This document shows, piece after piece, positions 9,308 through 17,225 of a stretch of 64,000 nt of DNA; the stretch's first letter is position 1; the number at the start of each line of letters is the position of its first letter. The stretch covers positions 1 to 64,000 of the forward strand of contig CANFHX010000003.1 of the NCBI GenBank assembly GCA_947446865.1, read 5' to 3'. The position numbers and the translations under genes are program-made. Source of the stretch: Flavobacteriaceae bacterium. Its GTDB lineage: Bacteria; Bacteroidota; Bacteroidia; Flavobacteriales; Flavobacteriaceae. The notes beneath the pieces were generated by a model. That model saw nothing but the letters and a program-made list of their open reading frames with translations, was not told the origin of the DNA and did not search any database.

Positions 9308-9635
9308 AGCCTATTCGCAAGCCATTTTCCACTTTCAAATCGGAAGTCAACAATACAATATCCTCTCCATTTACAGAGCCTAGAACCAAACATTCGCTAT
9401 TAAATTTGCCTATTTGCTTCTTTGGAAAATTTACTACAGCAATAATCTGTTTTCCTATTAAATCTTCTTTAGAATATTGCTTGGTAATTTGTGCCGATGA
9501 TTTTTTGACCCCAATTTCTTTCCCAAAATCAATAGATAATTGGTATGCTGGCTTTCTCGCTTCTGGAAACTCTTTAGCGTCTAAAATTGTTCCTACTCGC
9601 ATTTCCACTTTTTCAAAATCGTTCCAAGTAATCAT
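9306..9635 (-). CDS. tRNA-binding domain protein (CsaA-like)
   Basis: A stand-alone OB-fold tRNA-binding domain of 109 residues, like CsaA or the C-terminal domain of MetRS. Visible hallmarks are VEMRVGTILDAKEFPEARKP (residues 8-27), YQLSIDFG, KKSSAQITKQY and the closing LTSDLKVENGLRIG. The ATG at 9635 is used; the longer frame to 9683 only adds residues that overlap the next gene. It lies 4 bases downstream of the Mpo1-like gene on the same strand. CsaA is proposed to have chaperone-like export activity, but that is not evident here. Confidence 0.9.
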   Translation of the reverse strand: MITWNDFEKVEMRVGTILDAKEFPEARKPAYQLSIDFGKEIGVKKSSAQITKQYSKEDLIGKQIIAVVNFPKKQIGKFNSECLVLGSVNGEDIVLLTSDLKVENGLRIG

Positions 9636-9639
9636 AGTT

Positions 9640-10104
9640 TTATTTTTTGGAGAATAAATTTTGAACCACCCAAGCAGGACCAATCATTAAAAATTGTAAA
9701 TCTTTTAAAAAGGACGGCTTTTTTCCTTCTATTTTATGTCCGTAAAACTGTCCTATCCAAGCAACTCCAAACACGGCAATTGAGAACATGCTTAAAGATA
9801 CATATTGCCCAATATAGTAGTTCAAAATTAAACAGAACAATGCAAAAACTGCAATCTTAACAGTCATTGCAACAGACAATCTAATATAAAAAATCATAAC
9901 CAAAACTAAAATAACTACCGCCCAATTTTCTATAATTGGTTGATTTAATTTTAAATTATTTGCCAAAAATCCACTGGGAATGCTCATCAATAATCCAATA
10001 ATAGAAAAGAAAATAGCAGGAACACATACATAATGGATCTTTTTGTTGGTGGTATTTTGATGGCTTATGGCATATTCATCAAACCATTGATTTAATGATT
10101 TCAT
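9640..10104 (-). CDS. Mpo1-like / DUF962 membrane protein
   Basis: A 154-residue membrane protein of the DUF962 family, whose yeast member Mpo1 is a dioxygenase of 2-hydroxy fatty acid catabolism. The N-terminal motif SLNQWFDEYAISHQNTTNKK followed by IHYVCVPA (residues 3-30) carries the conserved first His; GQFYGHKIEGKKPS (near 121) carries the second His. About four hydrophobic helices lie between 25 and 125. It forms a compact leftward unit with the cytochrome gene (3 bases upstream) and the tRNA-binding gene (4 bases downstream). The enzyme activity in bacteria is inference. Confidence 0.87.
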   Translation of the reverse strand: MKSLNQWFDEYAISHQNTTNKKIHYVCVPAIFFSIIGLLMSIPSGFLANNLKLNQPIIENWAVVILVLVMIFYIRLSVAMTVKIAVFALFCLILNYYIGQYVSLSMFSIAVFGVAWIGQFYGHKIEGKKPSFLKDLQFLMIGPAWVVQNLFSKK

Positions 10105-10107
10105 AAA

Positions 10108-10389
10108 TTAATTTTTAGACAAGTAAGCAAGGATTTTATCCATATCAGCATCTTGTAAACGTGCTTTTACTTGCATTTTTTTCAAGATGGGCTGCCATTC
10201 TTGTACACTATGGCTCTTAGGATCTGAAAGTTGGTGGCATTTAGCACAATTATTTTCATATATTTCTTTACCCGCATTTTGCTTTGCAATTAAAATAGCC
10301 AGTTCCGATTTTGCTATAGAAGCCTTAGATGGGCCACACGAATTAATAACTAAGGCTAATAGAACTAGAGAGAGGATTCTTGTTTTCAT
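10108..10389 (-). CDS. Small c-type cytochrome lipoprotein
   Basis: A 93-residue periplasmic monoheme cytochrome. The signal sequence ends in the lipobox VINSC (Cys18), predicting a lipid anchor. The heme motif is CAKCH at residues 49-53, and the distal Met is probably in KKMQVKARL near 74. The short length fits class I cytochromes. Its electron partners are unknown. It is the first gene of the leftward three-gene unit. Confidence 0.88.
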   Translation of the reverse strand: MKTRILSLVLLALVINSCGPSKASIAKSELAILIAKQNAGKEIYENNCAKCHQLSDPKSHSVQEWQPILKKMQVKARLQDADMDKILAYLSKN

Positions 10390-10415
10390 AAATTATTGAT
10401 TTTAAAAAAGTAAAT

Positions 10416-10450
10416 ATAAAAAAAATCCTAATAGAATAACTATCAGGATT
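10416..10450 (-). terminator. Terminator after the PPIase fusion gene
   Basis: An 11-bp stem (10440-10450 with 10424-10434, one G-U pair) is followed on the minus strand by a T8 run. It lies 40 bases past the PPIase stop. Confidence 0.8.
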
Positions 10451-10489
10451 ATTTTTCACTTCGTACCTCGTATTTAGAACCTCGTACTT

Positions 10490-11422
10490 TTATTTAACGT
10501 CCATTAATTCTACATCAAAAATCAATGTAGCATTTGGAGGAATAACCCCACCAGCACCGCTTTCGCCATATCCTAAATAGGCAGGGATTACAAAACGTGC
10601 TTTATCTCCAACTTGTAACAAAGCAATACCTTCATCCCAACCTTCAATTACTTGACCTTGACCAAGACGGAATTCAATTGGTTTTTTTCGTGGATAAGAA
10701 GAATCAAAAACTTTTCCGCTTTCTAGAGAACCTTCATAATGAACCGAAACTGTTTTACCACTTTCTGCTTGTTTTCCAGAACCTTTTTGAATCATTTTAT
10801 ATCGTAAACCACTTTCCGTTTTATCAAAACCAGCAGCTAAACGCTCCATAGTTTCTTCAGCAAGTTTTTTAGCGTCTTCGATTTTTTTTTGACGTGAACC
10901 TTCAAAAGTTCTAAAAGCCTCTATAGCATTCCATTTTTCAGCCTCAGCTCCAACTCTAAGAATTTCAATGTTATCAATACTATCGCCTTGACCAATTGCA
11001 TCAACAACATCTTGTCCTTCAATAACATTTCCGAAAACGGTATGTTTATTATCTAACCAATTAGTTGGAACGTGAGTAATAAAAAACTGTGATCCATTAC
11101 TTGCCGGACCCGAATTAGCCATAGATAAAACTCCTGGTTTATCGTGTTTTAAAGTTGGATGAAACTCATCTTCAAAACTGTACCCTGGGCCACCTGTACC
11201 AACTCCTTGAGGACATCCTCCTTGAACCATAAAATCTGGAATTACTCTATGAAATTTTAATCCATCATAATAAGGTTTTCCCATTGGTCTTGCTGAATTT
11301 TCAAGTTGCCCTTCGGCTAATCCTACAAAATTTCCAACAGTTCCTGGGGTTAAATCGTGCGTTAATTTTACTATAATTGCACCTTTTGTGGTGTTGAATT
11401 TAGCATATATTCCGTTTTCCAT
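10490..11422 (-). CDS. Peptidyl-prolyl isomerase: cyclophilin-FKBP fusion
   Basis: A two-domain proline isomerase of 310 residues. The cyclophilin domain (about 5-165) shows [20 protein letters not shown], the [17 protein letters not shown] active-site block and [15 protein letters not shown] charged linker (about 170-205) leads to an FKBP domain (about 212-310) with [28 protein letters not shown] and the closing [13 protein letters not shown]. The ATG at 11422 is used: the longer frame to 11554 runs across the divergent promoter region and overlaps the neighbouring start. No signal peptide is seen, so it is probably cytoplasmic. This dual fusion recurs in Flavobacteriia. Confidence 0.93.
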   Translation of the reverse strand: MENGIYAKFNTTKGAIIVKLTHDLTPGTVGNFVGLAEGQLENSARPMGKPYYDGLKFHRVIPDFMVQGGCPQGVGTGGPGYSFEDEFHPTLKHDKPGVLSMANSGPASNGSQFFITHVPTNWLDNKHTVFGNVIEGQDVVDAIGQGDSIDNIEILRVGAEAEKWNAIEAFRTFEGSRQKKIEDAKKLAEETMERLAAGFDKTESGLRYKMIQKGSGKQAESGKTVSVHYEGSLESGKVFDSSYPRKKPIEFRLGQGQVIEGWDEGIALLQVGDKARFVIPAYLGYGESGAGGVIPPNATLIFDVELMDVK

Positions 11423-11511
11423 GGCTATATTTTTTTTATAATGGTGCAAATTTAATATATTATTGGATATAAAATGTAAAATTGTACCTTTGAATAAACC
11501 AAAAATATAAA

Positions 11512-11961
11512 ATGACGAATTCCATATACGATACATCGGATACTGAAAAAACAATCGCTAGAATACAATCTCTATCTCCAAACACTCCTGCCGTATGGGG
11601 AAAAATGAACGTAGATCAAATGCTACAACATTGTAATGCTGCAATTGAAGTGGCTTTTGGAGAAAAAGAAATAACGGTAAATTGGATGATGCGACTTCTT
11701 GGGAAATTAGTCAAGAAAAAAATATTTAATAGTGATTTTCAACACAATAGTCCTACTGCTCCCGAATTTATTTTTGAAGACAATTATGATTTTGAAACTT
11801 CTAAATCTACTTTAATTCAAAAATACAGCCGATTTTCTAACGAAGGAAAAAGTGCAATTACCGTTATGAAACATCCGTTTTGGGGCAACATGACCTATGA
11901 AGACTGGGATAAATTAATGTGGAAACATCTAGACCACCATTTAAGACAATTTGGGGTTTAA
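11512..11961 (+). CDS. DUF1569 (DinB-like) protein
   Basis: A 149-residue protein of the DUF1569 family, a DinB/YfiT-like four-helix bundle. The hallmark is [20 protein letters not shown] (residues 24-43), with a metal-type His at the helix start, and the C-terminal [19 protein letters not shown] then LDHHLRQF supplies further His residues. Relatives are putative metal-dependent enzymes; the substrate is unknown. It is divergent from the PPIase gene and 10 bases upstream of the frameshifted methyltransferase. Confidence 0.85.
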   Translation: MTNSIYDTSDTEKTIARIQSLSPNTPAVWGKMNVDQMLQHCNAAIEVAFGEKEITVNWMMRLLGKLVKKKIFNSDFQHNSPTAPEFIFEDNYDFETSKSTLIQKYSRFSNEGKSAITVMKHPFWGNMTYEDWDKLMWKHLDHHLRQFGV

Positions 11962-11971
11962 TTTAAAAAAA

Positions 11972-12771
11972 ATGAAAGAAGAATCAAACTACATCAACAT
12001 AAATAAACAAACCTGGAACAATAAAACAGATGTTCATATCAATTCCGAATTTTATGATATGAAAGGCTTTTTGAGGGAAAATCCACTTTAAATTCTATTG
12101 AGTTAGAACTATTGGGAGATATCTCTGGTAAAAAGATTTTGCATTTGCAATGCCATTTTGGTCAAGACACTATGACCTTTTCTAGAATGGGTGCAAAAGC
12201 AACTGGCATTGATCTATCGGATAAAGCAATTGAAAGAGCACGAGAATTTGCATCCAAATTGAACTTAGATACTACTTTTGTTTGTTGTGATATTTATGAC
12301 ACTCCAAAATATATAGATGAGAAATTTGACATTGTTTTTACCAGTTTTGGAACTATTGGTTGGTTTCCTGATTTAGATAAATGGGCAAATGTGGTTTCTC
12401 ATTTTTTAAAGCCGGAAGGCAAGTTTATTATGGCCGATTTTCATCCTGTTGTTTGGATGTACGACAATGATTTTAAGGAAGTTTTTTATCATTATTTTAA
12501 TGTAGAACCAATAATAGAAGAAGAAACTGGGACTTATGCTGAAAAAGATGCTGAACTTTCTGCAAAAACTATTGGTTGGAATCATCCAATTTCGGAAATT
12601 TTAAATAGTTTAATTAATAGCGGTTTGGAGATAAATTGTTTTAACGAATACGATTATTCTCCCTATAATTGTTTTAATGAAACCGAAGAATTCGAACCAA
12701 ATAAATTCCGAATTAAGAATTTTGGAAATAAAATCCCGATGGTATATTCTATAAAAGGAACTAAAAAATAA
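11972..12771 (+). pseudogene. Class I SAM-dependent methyltransferase, frameshifted
   Basis: The ATG at 11972 opens a frame that starts like a family member (MKEESNYININKQTWNNKTD...) but stops after 39 codons at 12089-12091. The rest of the protein is in another frame from about 12073 to 12771. There it has the SAM motif ILHLQCHFGQDTMTFSRMGA, GIDLSDKAIERARE, and the downstream FTSFGTIGWFPDLDKW. The switch falls at T5 (12068-12072): one extra T would restore a continuous frame through EGKSTLNSIELELLGD. It is therefore one base short, either a true pseudogene or a homopolymer sequencing error. The downstream part has no stop codons, so inactivation would be recent. Confidence 0.85.
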
Positions 12772-12786
12772 ATCCAAAAGTATTTT

Positions 12787-12876
12787 TCTCTCTTAGCCCC
12801 GATAGAAATGGAAATCCTTTTCTTTTTTTTCTTTAAAAAAAGAAAAGATTGGAATGAATAGCGGGAATAGCTCCTA
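12787..12876. repeat. Interspersed inverted-repeat element, copy 1
   Basis: The element runs from TAGCCCCGATAGAAATGGAA through a hairpin core (CTTTTCTTTTTTTT facing AAAAAAAGAAAAG) to GGAATAGCTCCTAAAAAA. A second copy lies at 57648-57735 in the opposite orientation, and a fragment at 4250-4275. Both full copies are intergenic. The hairpin with a T-rich arm could also terminate transcription. Confidence 0.8.
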
Positions 12877-12903
12877 AAAAAAATAAAAAATTATCTTTGC
12901 CAA

Positions 12904-13578
12904 ATGCGAATAGACATTATAACCATATTACCCGAATTATTACACAGTCCTTTTGAAGCTTCTATAATGAAACGTGCCATTGACAAAGGATTGGTGGAAG
13001 TTCATTTTCATAATTTAAGAGATTATACTACAAACAAGCAGAAATCGGTAGATGATTATCCGTTTGGTGGTGGCGCCGGAATGGTCATGACAATACAGCC
13101 AATAGATGCTTGTATCACCCATTTAAAAAGTGAAAGAGAATACGATGAAATTATTTATATGTCGCCAGATGGGGAAACTTTGAATCAAAAATTGGCCAAT
13201 ACTGCTTCGATGTATGAAAATATCATTATCCTCTGTGGGCATTATAAAGGAGTAGATCAAAGGGTTCGGGATCATTTTATTACTAAAGAAATTTCTATTG
13301 GAGATTATGTTTTGAGTGGTGGTGAAGTTGGTGCCATCGTGTTTTGTGATGCTATAATCCGATTAATTCCTGGGGTATTAAGCGATGAAACTTCGGCATT
13401 GACGGATAGTTTTCAAGACGGATTACTTTCTGGACCAATTTATACTAGACCCGCAGATTATAAAGGATGGAAAGTACCCGAAGTTTTAACCAGTGGCCAC
13501 TTTGCTAAAATTGATCAATGGCGGGATGATATGGCGTATGAACATACTAAAAATAGAAGACCGGATTTATTAGAATAA
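12904..13578 (+). CDS. trmD: tRNA (guanine-N1-)-methyltransferase TrmD
   Basis: A SPOUT-class enzyme that makes m1G37 in tRNAs next to the anticodon, preventing +1 frameshifting. It is 224 residues, the standard length. Motifs include [13 protein letters not shown] (about 51-63), [13 protein letters not shown] (about 110) and the trefoil-knot [20 protein letters not shown] near 138. The C-terminal [10 protein letters not shown] block is also intact. rplS follows 170 bases later with its own promoter, so the usual trmD-rplS pairing is kept. Confidence 0.97.
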   Translation: MRIDIITILPELLHSPFEASIMKRAIDKGLVEVHFHNLRDYTTNKQKSVDDYPFGGGAGMVMTIQPIDACITHLKSEREYDEIIYMSPDGETLNQKLANTASMYENIIILCGHYKGVDQRVRDHFITKEISIGDYVLSGGEVGAIVFCDAIIRLIPGVLSDETSALTDSFQDGLLSGPIYTRPADYKGWKVPEVLTSGHFAKIDQWRDDMAYEHTKNRRPDLLE

Positions 13579-13646
13579 AATTCCAATAAATAAATTCCAA
13601 ATTCCAAAGTACTCTACCTAATTTTGAAAAGTTTTGGGATTTGGAA

Positions 13647-13676
13647 TTTGAAAATTGATTTTTTTAATTATCTTTG
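13647..13676 (+). promoter_or_regulatory. Promoter of rplS
   Basis: TTTG (13647-13650), an 18-base spacer, then TATCTTTG (13669-13676). This matches the Bacteroidota TTTG / TAnnTTTG pattern. It predicts a transcript start near 13683, leaving a leader of about 65 nt. Confidence 0.7.
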
Positions 13677-13679
13677 CAC

Positions 13680-13748
13680 CCACATTTGACTAACCTCTGG
13701 CGAAAACCGTGAATGTTGCTCAGATTTAAACCATAATTAGCATTAAAA
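13680..13748 (+). promoter_or_regulatory. Probable L19 autoregulatory leader RNA
   Basis: The predicted rplS leader contains a short hairpin: TCTGGC (about 13697-13702) can pair with GCTCAGA (about 13719-13725), enclosing GAAAACCGTGAATGTT. A conserved ribosomal-protein leader upstream of rplS has been described in Flavobacteria (Rfam L19 leader class). The assignment here rests on position and foldability, not on a covariance-model hit. Confidence 0.5.
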
Positions 13749-14099
13749 ATGGCAAATTTAGTAGATTTCGTTAATAACGAATTATCAACAAAAAAAGATT
13801 TCCCTGCGTTTGGAGCTGGTGATACTATCACAGTTTTCTACGAAATTAAAGAGGGTGAAAAAACAAGAACTCAGTTTTTTAAAGGAGTTGTTATTCAAAG
13901 AAAAGGGTCAGGAATGACTGAAACTTTTACAATTCGTAAAATGTCTGGTGCAGTTGGAGTAGAGCGTATCTTCCCAGTTAACATGCCAGCTTTACAAAAA
14001 GTGGAAGTGAACCAAAGAGGTAAAGTTCGTAGAGCTCGTATCTACTACTTTAGAGAACTTACTGGTAAAAAAGCAAAAATTAAAGAAAGAAGAAGATAA
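13749..14099 (+). CDS. rplS: 50S ribosomal protein L19
   Basis: Large-subunit protein at the 30S-50S interface. All 116 residues align with the family: FPAFGAGDTITVFYEIKEGE, TQFFKGVVIQRKGSGMTETF, TIRKMSGAVGVERIFPVNMP and the basic tail RRARIYYFRELTGKKAKIKE. It starts at ATG 13749 downstream of the leader and is followed by a terminator. Confidence 0.98.
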   Translation: MANLVDFVNNELSTKKDFPAFGAGDTITVFYEIKEGEKTRTQFFKGVVIQRKGSGMTETFTIRKMSGAVGVERIFPVNMPALQKVEVNQRGKVRRARIYYFRELTGKKAKIKERRR

Positions 14100-14123
14100 T
14101 TCTAAATTCTCTAATCATAAAAG

Positions 14124-14151
14124 AAGTCTCAATTTATTTGAGACTTTTTTT
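14124..14151 (+). terminator. Terminator after rplS
   Basis: Perfect 9-bp stem AAGTCTCAA (14124-14132) with TTGAGACTT (14138-14146), then T6. It starts 25 bases after the stop codon. Confidence 0.92.
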
Positions 14152-14366
14152 ATGCATAAAAAACCCACCTCTTAATTATCAAATTCATAATTAAGATGCT
14201 TTTAAATATCAAATTCACAATTCAATCGATTTCGTTTTGCAAGTGTAAATATATTGGTATCTTATTATTATATTTGTTAGCTCAAAAAAAATTAGAATAA
14301 ATAAACAAACAACACTCGCGGCGCAGCAGAATTGAACGGAGCGCAGCAAAATTAAACCTTATAAAA
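14152..14366 (+). promoter_or_regulatory. icd upstream region with candidate promoter and GCGCAGCA repeat
   Basis: TATATTTG at 14269-14276 fits the -7 consensus, but no -33 box stands at the right distance. Between it and the start codon is a two-copy near-repeat of about 20 bases, GCGCAGCAGAATTGAACGGA (about 14321-14340) and GCGCAGCAAAATTAAACC (about 14341-14358), which is unusually G+C-rich for this genome. The rest of the region looks non-coding. Confidence 0.4.
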
Positions 14367-15590
14367 ATGGCAAAAATTAAAGTAGCTAATCCAGTTGTAG
14401 AATTGGATGGCGATGAAATGACTCGAATTATTTGGAGCTTTATCAAAGAACAATTAATTCTTCCGTATCTTGATTTAGATATTAAATACTACGATTTAGG
14501 AATTGAAAGCCGCGAAGCTACTAAAGACCAAATCACGATTGACTCTGCAGAGGCAATAAAAAAATACAATGTTGGAATTAAATGCGCAACCATCACTCCT
14601 GATGAGGAACGTGTTAAAGAATTCAACTTATCTAAAATGTGGAAATCTCCAAACGGAACTATCCGTAATATTGTAGGTGGAACTGTTTTTAGAGAACCAA
14701 TTATCATGAGCAACGTGCCTCGTTACGTTCAAGGTTGGACTAAACCAATCGTTATTGGTCGTCACGCTTTTGGTGATCAATACAAAGCAACCGATACGGT
14801 TATCAAAGGAAAAGGAAAACTAACAATGAGTTTTGTTTCGGAAACGGGAGAAACGCAATCTTGGGAAGTTTTTGATTTTGAAGGCGACGGCGTTGCAATG
14901 GCAATGTACAATACCGACGAAAGCATCTACGGATTTGCACATTCTTCTTTTCAAATGGCATTAACTAAAAAATGGCCGTTATATCTTTCTACAAAAAATA
15001 CGATCTTAAAAGCATACGACGGACGTTTCAAAGATATTTTTGAAGAAGTTTACCAATCTACTTACAGAGCAGATTTTGAAGCAAACGGAATGATTTATGA
15101 GCACCGACTTATAGATGACATGGTTGCTTCTTGCATGAAATGGAATGGTGGATTTGTTTGGGCTTGTAAAAACTACGATGGCGATGTGCAATCGGATACT
15201 GTAGCACAAGGATTTGGTTCTTTAGGATTAATGACTTCTGTTTTGGTTACCCCTGATGGAAAAACGGTTGAAGCAGAAGCGGCTCACGGAACAGTAACGC
15301 GTCACTTTAGACAACACCAACAAGGTAAAGCAACTTCTACTAACCCAATTGCATCTATTTTTGCTTGGACTAGAGGTTTGGAGCACCGTGGTAAATTAGA
15401 CGGAAATCAAGAATTAATTGATTTTTGTTTGAAACTGGAGCAAGTTTGTGTTGAAACTGTGGAAAGTGGTAAAATGACTAAAGACTTAGCAATGTTAGTA
15501 AAACCAGTAGGATTAACTTCTGCAGATTACTTAACTACCGAAGGTTTCTTAGCAGCAATAAAAGAAAATTTAGACAAGAAATTAGTTTAA
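14367..15590 (+). CDS. icd: Isocitrate dehydrogenase (NADP+), eukaryote-like homodimeric type
   Basis: TCA-cycle enzyme oxidising isocitrate to 2-oxoglutarate with NADPH formation. At 407 residues it belongs to the subfamily shared with eukaryotic cytosolic enzymes, not the E. coli type. Visible motifs are [13 protein letters not shown] (N-terminus), [20 protein letters not shown] then [20 protein letters not shown] (substrate loop, about 72-111), [20 protein letters not shown] (metal Asp) and [18 protein letters not shown] (NADP-binding). It is monocistronic with a terminator downstream. Confidence 0.97.
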   Translation: MAKIKVANPVVELDGDEMTRIIWSFIKEQLILPYLDLDIKYYDLGIESREATKDQITIDSAEAIKKYNVGIKCATITPDEERVKEFNLSKMWKSPNGTIRNIVGGTVFREPIIMSNVPRYVQGWTKPIVIGRHAFGDQYKATDTVIKGKGKLTMSFVSETGETQSWEVFDFEGDGVAMAMYNTDESIYGFAHSSFQMALTKKWPLYLSTKNTILKAYDGRFKDIFEEVYQSTYRADFEANGMIYEHRLIDDMVASCMKWNGGFVWACKNYDGDVQSDTVAQGFGSLGLMTSVLVTPDGKTVEAEAAHGTVTRHFRQHQQGKATSTNPIASIFAWTRGLEHRGKLDGNQELIDFCLKLEQVCVETVESGKMTKDLAMLVKPVGLTSADYLTTEGFLAAIKENLDKKLV

Positions 15591-15609
15591 TTTTTTAAAC
15601 ATCCTTTTT

Positions 15610-15637
15610 AAAAGACGGCTTTTAGTCGTCTTTTTTT
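15610..15637 (+). terminator. Terminator after icd
   Basis: Stem AAAAGACG (15610-15617) with CGTCTTTT (15627-15634), then further T residues. Confidence 0.87.
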
Positions 15638-15656
15638 ATTGACTACCCAAAATAGA

Positions 15657-15688
15657 TTGGATTGCATTTGTATTTGTTCGTATATTTG
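15657..15688 (+). promoter_or_regulatory. Promoter of ssrA
   Basis: TTG (15657-15659), a 21-base spacer, then TATATTTG (15681-15688). Transcription would start near 15695, leaving about 30 nt of 5' precursor before the mature tmRNA end. Confidence 0.6.
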
Positions 15689-15724
15689 TAGGCATAGTTT
15701 TTGCAAGGAGACTAAGTATAACTT

Positions 15725-16120
15725 GGGGTCGACTGGTTTTGACAGCGAGTGGAATTGAACAGTAAGCACGTCGAGCATTGAATTTTGGCTCGTAAATATC
15801 AATTTTCAAAACACACAAACGGCGAAGGAAACTACGCTCTTGCTGCATAATCTGAATTATAGTAAGATTAGCCACGCTCCTACTAGGTAGGAAAGCAGGA
15901 TTCACCTCGAAAGCTTTGGTTTATGGCGGTCGGTATAGGTGAATCGTAAATATGAACCTAAGAACAGTAAAGCTTTGGAGCTGTTACGAAAATTTAAGAA
16001 GATAAGTATTTTGTGGCTGTTTTTGGCCTAGCAAAATATCGAAAACTCAATCAGAAAATAAGCGTGTAGAAAGCTCTTTGATTGCTTGTTTGGACCCGAG
16101 TTCGATTCTCGGCGACTCCA
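15725..16120 (+). ncRNA. ssrA: Transfer-messenger RNA (tmRNA)
   Basis: Rescues stalled ribosomes and tags the nascent peptide for proteolysis. The 5' end GGGGTCGACTGGTTTTGACA and the 3' end TTCGATTCTCGGCGACTCCA are the tRNA-like domain; GGGGTCG pairs with CGACTCC. The tag frame, set by the stop TAA at 15848-15850, reads GEGNYALAA from a GGC resume codon at 15821. The YALAA ending is the usual protease signal, and G as first tag residue is typical of Bacteroidota. CCA is not encoded. Pseudoknot-forming G+C-rich segments lie between 15880 and 16070. Confidence 0.96.
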
Positions 16121-16123
16121 CAT

Positions 16124-16166
16124 AATCCCTTGTAATAAATTGATTTACAAGGGATTAATTTTTTTA
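16124..16166 (+). terminator. Terminator after ssrA
   Basis: Perfect 12-bp stem AATCCCTTGTAA (16124-16135) with TTACAAGGGATT (16145-16156), then a T-rich run. It starts immediately after the tmRNA 3' end. Confidence 0.92.
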
Positions 16167-16552
16167 GTTACATTTTTAGTTGCTATTTTTTTATTGTTAT
16201 CACTTTTTTTAAATATTAAATTACTTGCACAAATTTCAGCATAGAAGTATGTTGAAATTTACTCCCTAAACCATAAAATATTATTTCATCAAAAAATAAA
16301 TCAATTTTAAAATAATTATTATTCCTTTTTCATGAAAAAAAATGAAGAAATACAATTATCTGTTTAATATCGAAAAAAAGCAAGAAACAAAAAAATCTTC
16401 TACTATTTTTATATAACTATATTGTCTGTTGTAAAAATCTAATTAAAGAATATTTTGAAGCTATTAATATAGTTTTGTTTTTTTTTAAATTAAATAATAT
16501 TTTATAAAATAAATTTTATATTTTTAGTACTTAAATTATTAAAATAAATAAA
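16167..16552. other. AT-rich intergenic stretch
   Basis: No open frame, RNA gene or repeat of note is seen. The sequence is extremely A+T-rich. TATATTTTTAG at about 16516-16526 is a weak resemblance to a -7 element and could serve the next gene. Confidence 0.6.
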
Positions 16553-17164
16553 ATGAAAAAATTATTAGTATTAACAGTATTATTTGTTTCGACTATTGTA
16601 TCGGCACAAGACATGAAGGTTGTAAAAGGAAATTTTGATTTTTTAAAAGATCAAAAACAAATTAACGTTGAGTTTGATTATTCAAAAATGACGGTGCTAA
16701 AAGAAAAGCTAACTGAAGCCCAATATATTGAAGAAAGATCAAAAGAATTAAATGAAAAAAACAAAGCAAGTGGTTCTTTTTGGGAAAAAAAATGGAAAGC
16801 AAGCAAAGAACTAATTTGGAATCTTAAATTTTTAGAATTAGCAAATATTGTATTATCCAAAGAAGATAAAGATTTAGTTTTCCAAGAAGGCATAGCTTCT
16901 GCAAAATACACTCTTATAGTTGGTGTAGTATGGATTTATCCAGGCTGGGATGCAATGATGATGAAACAACCTGCTAAGGTTACAACTTCATTGAAATTTG
17001 TTGAAACCAATAATAAATCAAATGTTGTCTTAGAAATTTCTAGTGAAGATGCTCCAGGGGATCAATGGGGAAATAATTTTAGTAATGAATCTAGAATTGG
17101 AGAAGGATTTGCGAAAACAGGAAAATCATTATCTAAAACAATTTTAAAGAAAGCATTTAAATAA
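16553..17164 (+). CDS. Secreted hypothetical protein
   Basis: A 203-residue protein not recognised as a member of a characterised family. A clean signal peptide is visible (MKKLLVLTVLFVSTIVSAQ, cleavage after Ala18), so it is probably periplasmic or exported. The middle (about 45-100) is helical and charged with Lys/Glu; a hydrophobic stretch YTLIVGVVWIYPGW is near 118-131. The C-terminal third holds alternating beta-like segments (TTSLKFVETNNKSNVVLEIS). It stands alone between the tmRNA and the pigment locus, with its own terminator. Confidence 0.75.
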   Translation: MKKLLVLTVLFVSTIVSAQDMKVVKGNFDFLKDQKQINVEFDYSKMTVLKEKLTEAQYIEERSKELNEKNKASGSFWEKKWKASKELIWNLKFLELANIVLSKEDKDLVFQEGIASAKYTLIVGVVWIYPGWDAMMMKQPAKVTTSLKFVETNNKSNVVLEISSEDAPGDQWGNNFSNESRIGEGFAKTGKSLSKTILKKAFK

Positions 17165-17190
17165 AATTCTAATTTAATATTTAAAAAAAA

Positions 17191-17218
17191 GCATAAAAGT
17201 ATGAAACTACTTTTATGC
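17191..17218. terminator. Bidirectional terminator between convergent genes
   Basis: Perfect 11-bp stem GCATAAAAGTA (17191-17201) with TACTTTTATGC (17208-17218). It is flanked by A8 on the left and T9 on the right, so it works on both strands. Confidence 0.92.
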
Positions 17219-17225
17219 TTTTTTT

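Noticed and set aside
15636..15905. Antisense ORF overlapping tmRNA
   Set aside because: It lies wholly on the complement of the icd terminator and the ssrA RNA, which explain the sequence fully.
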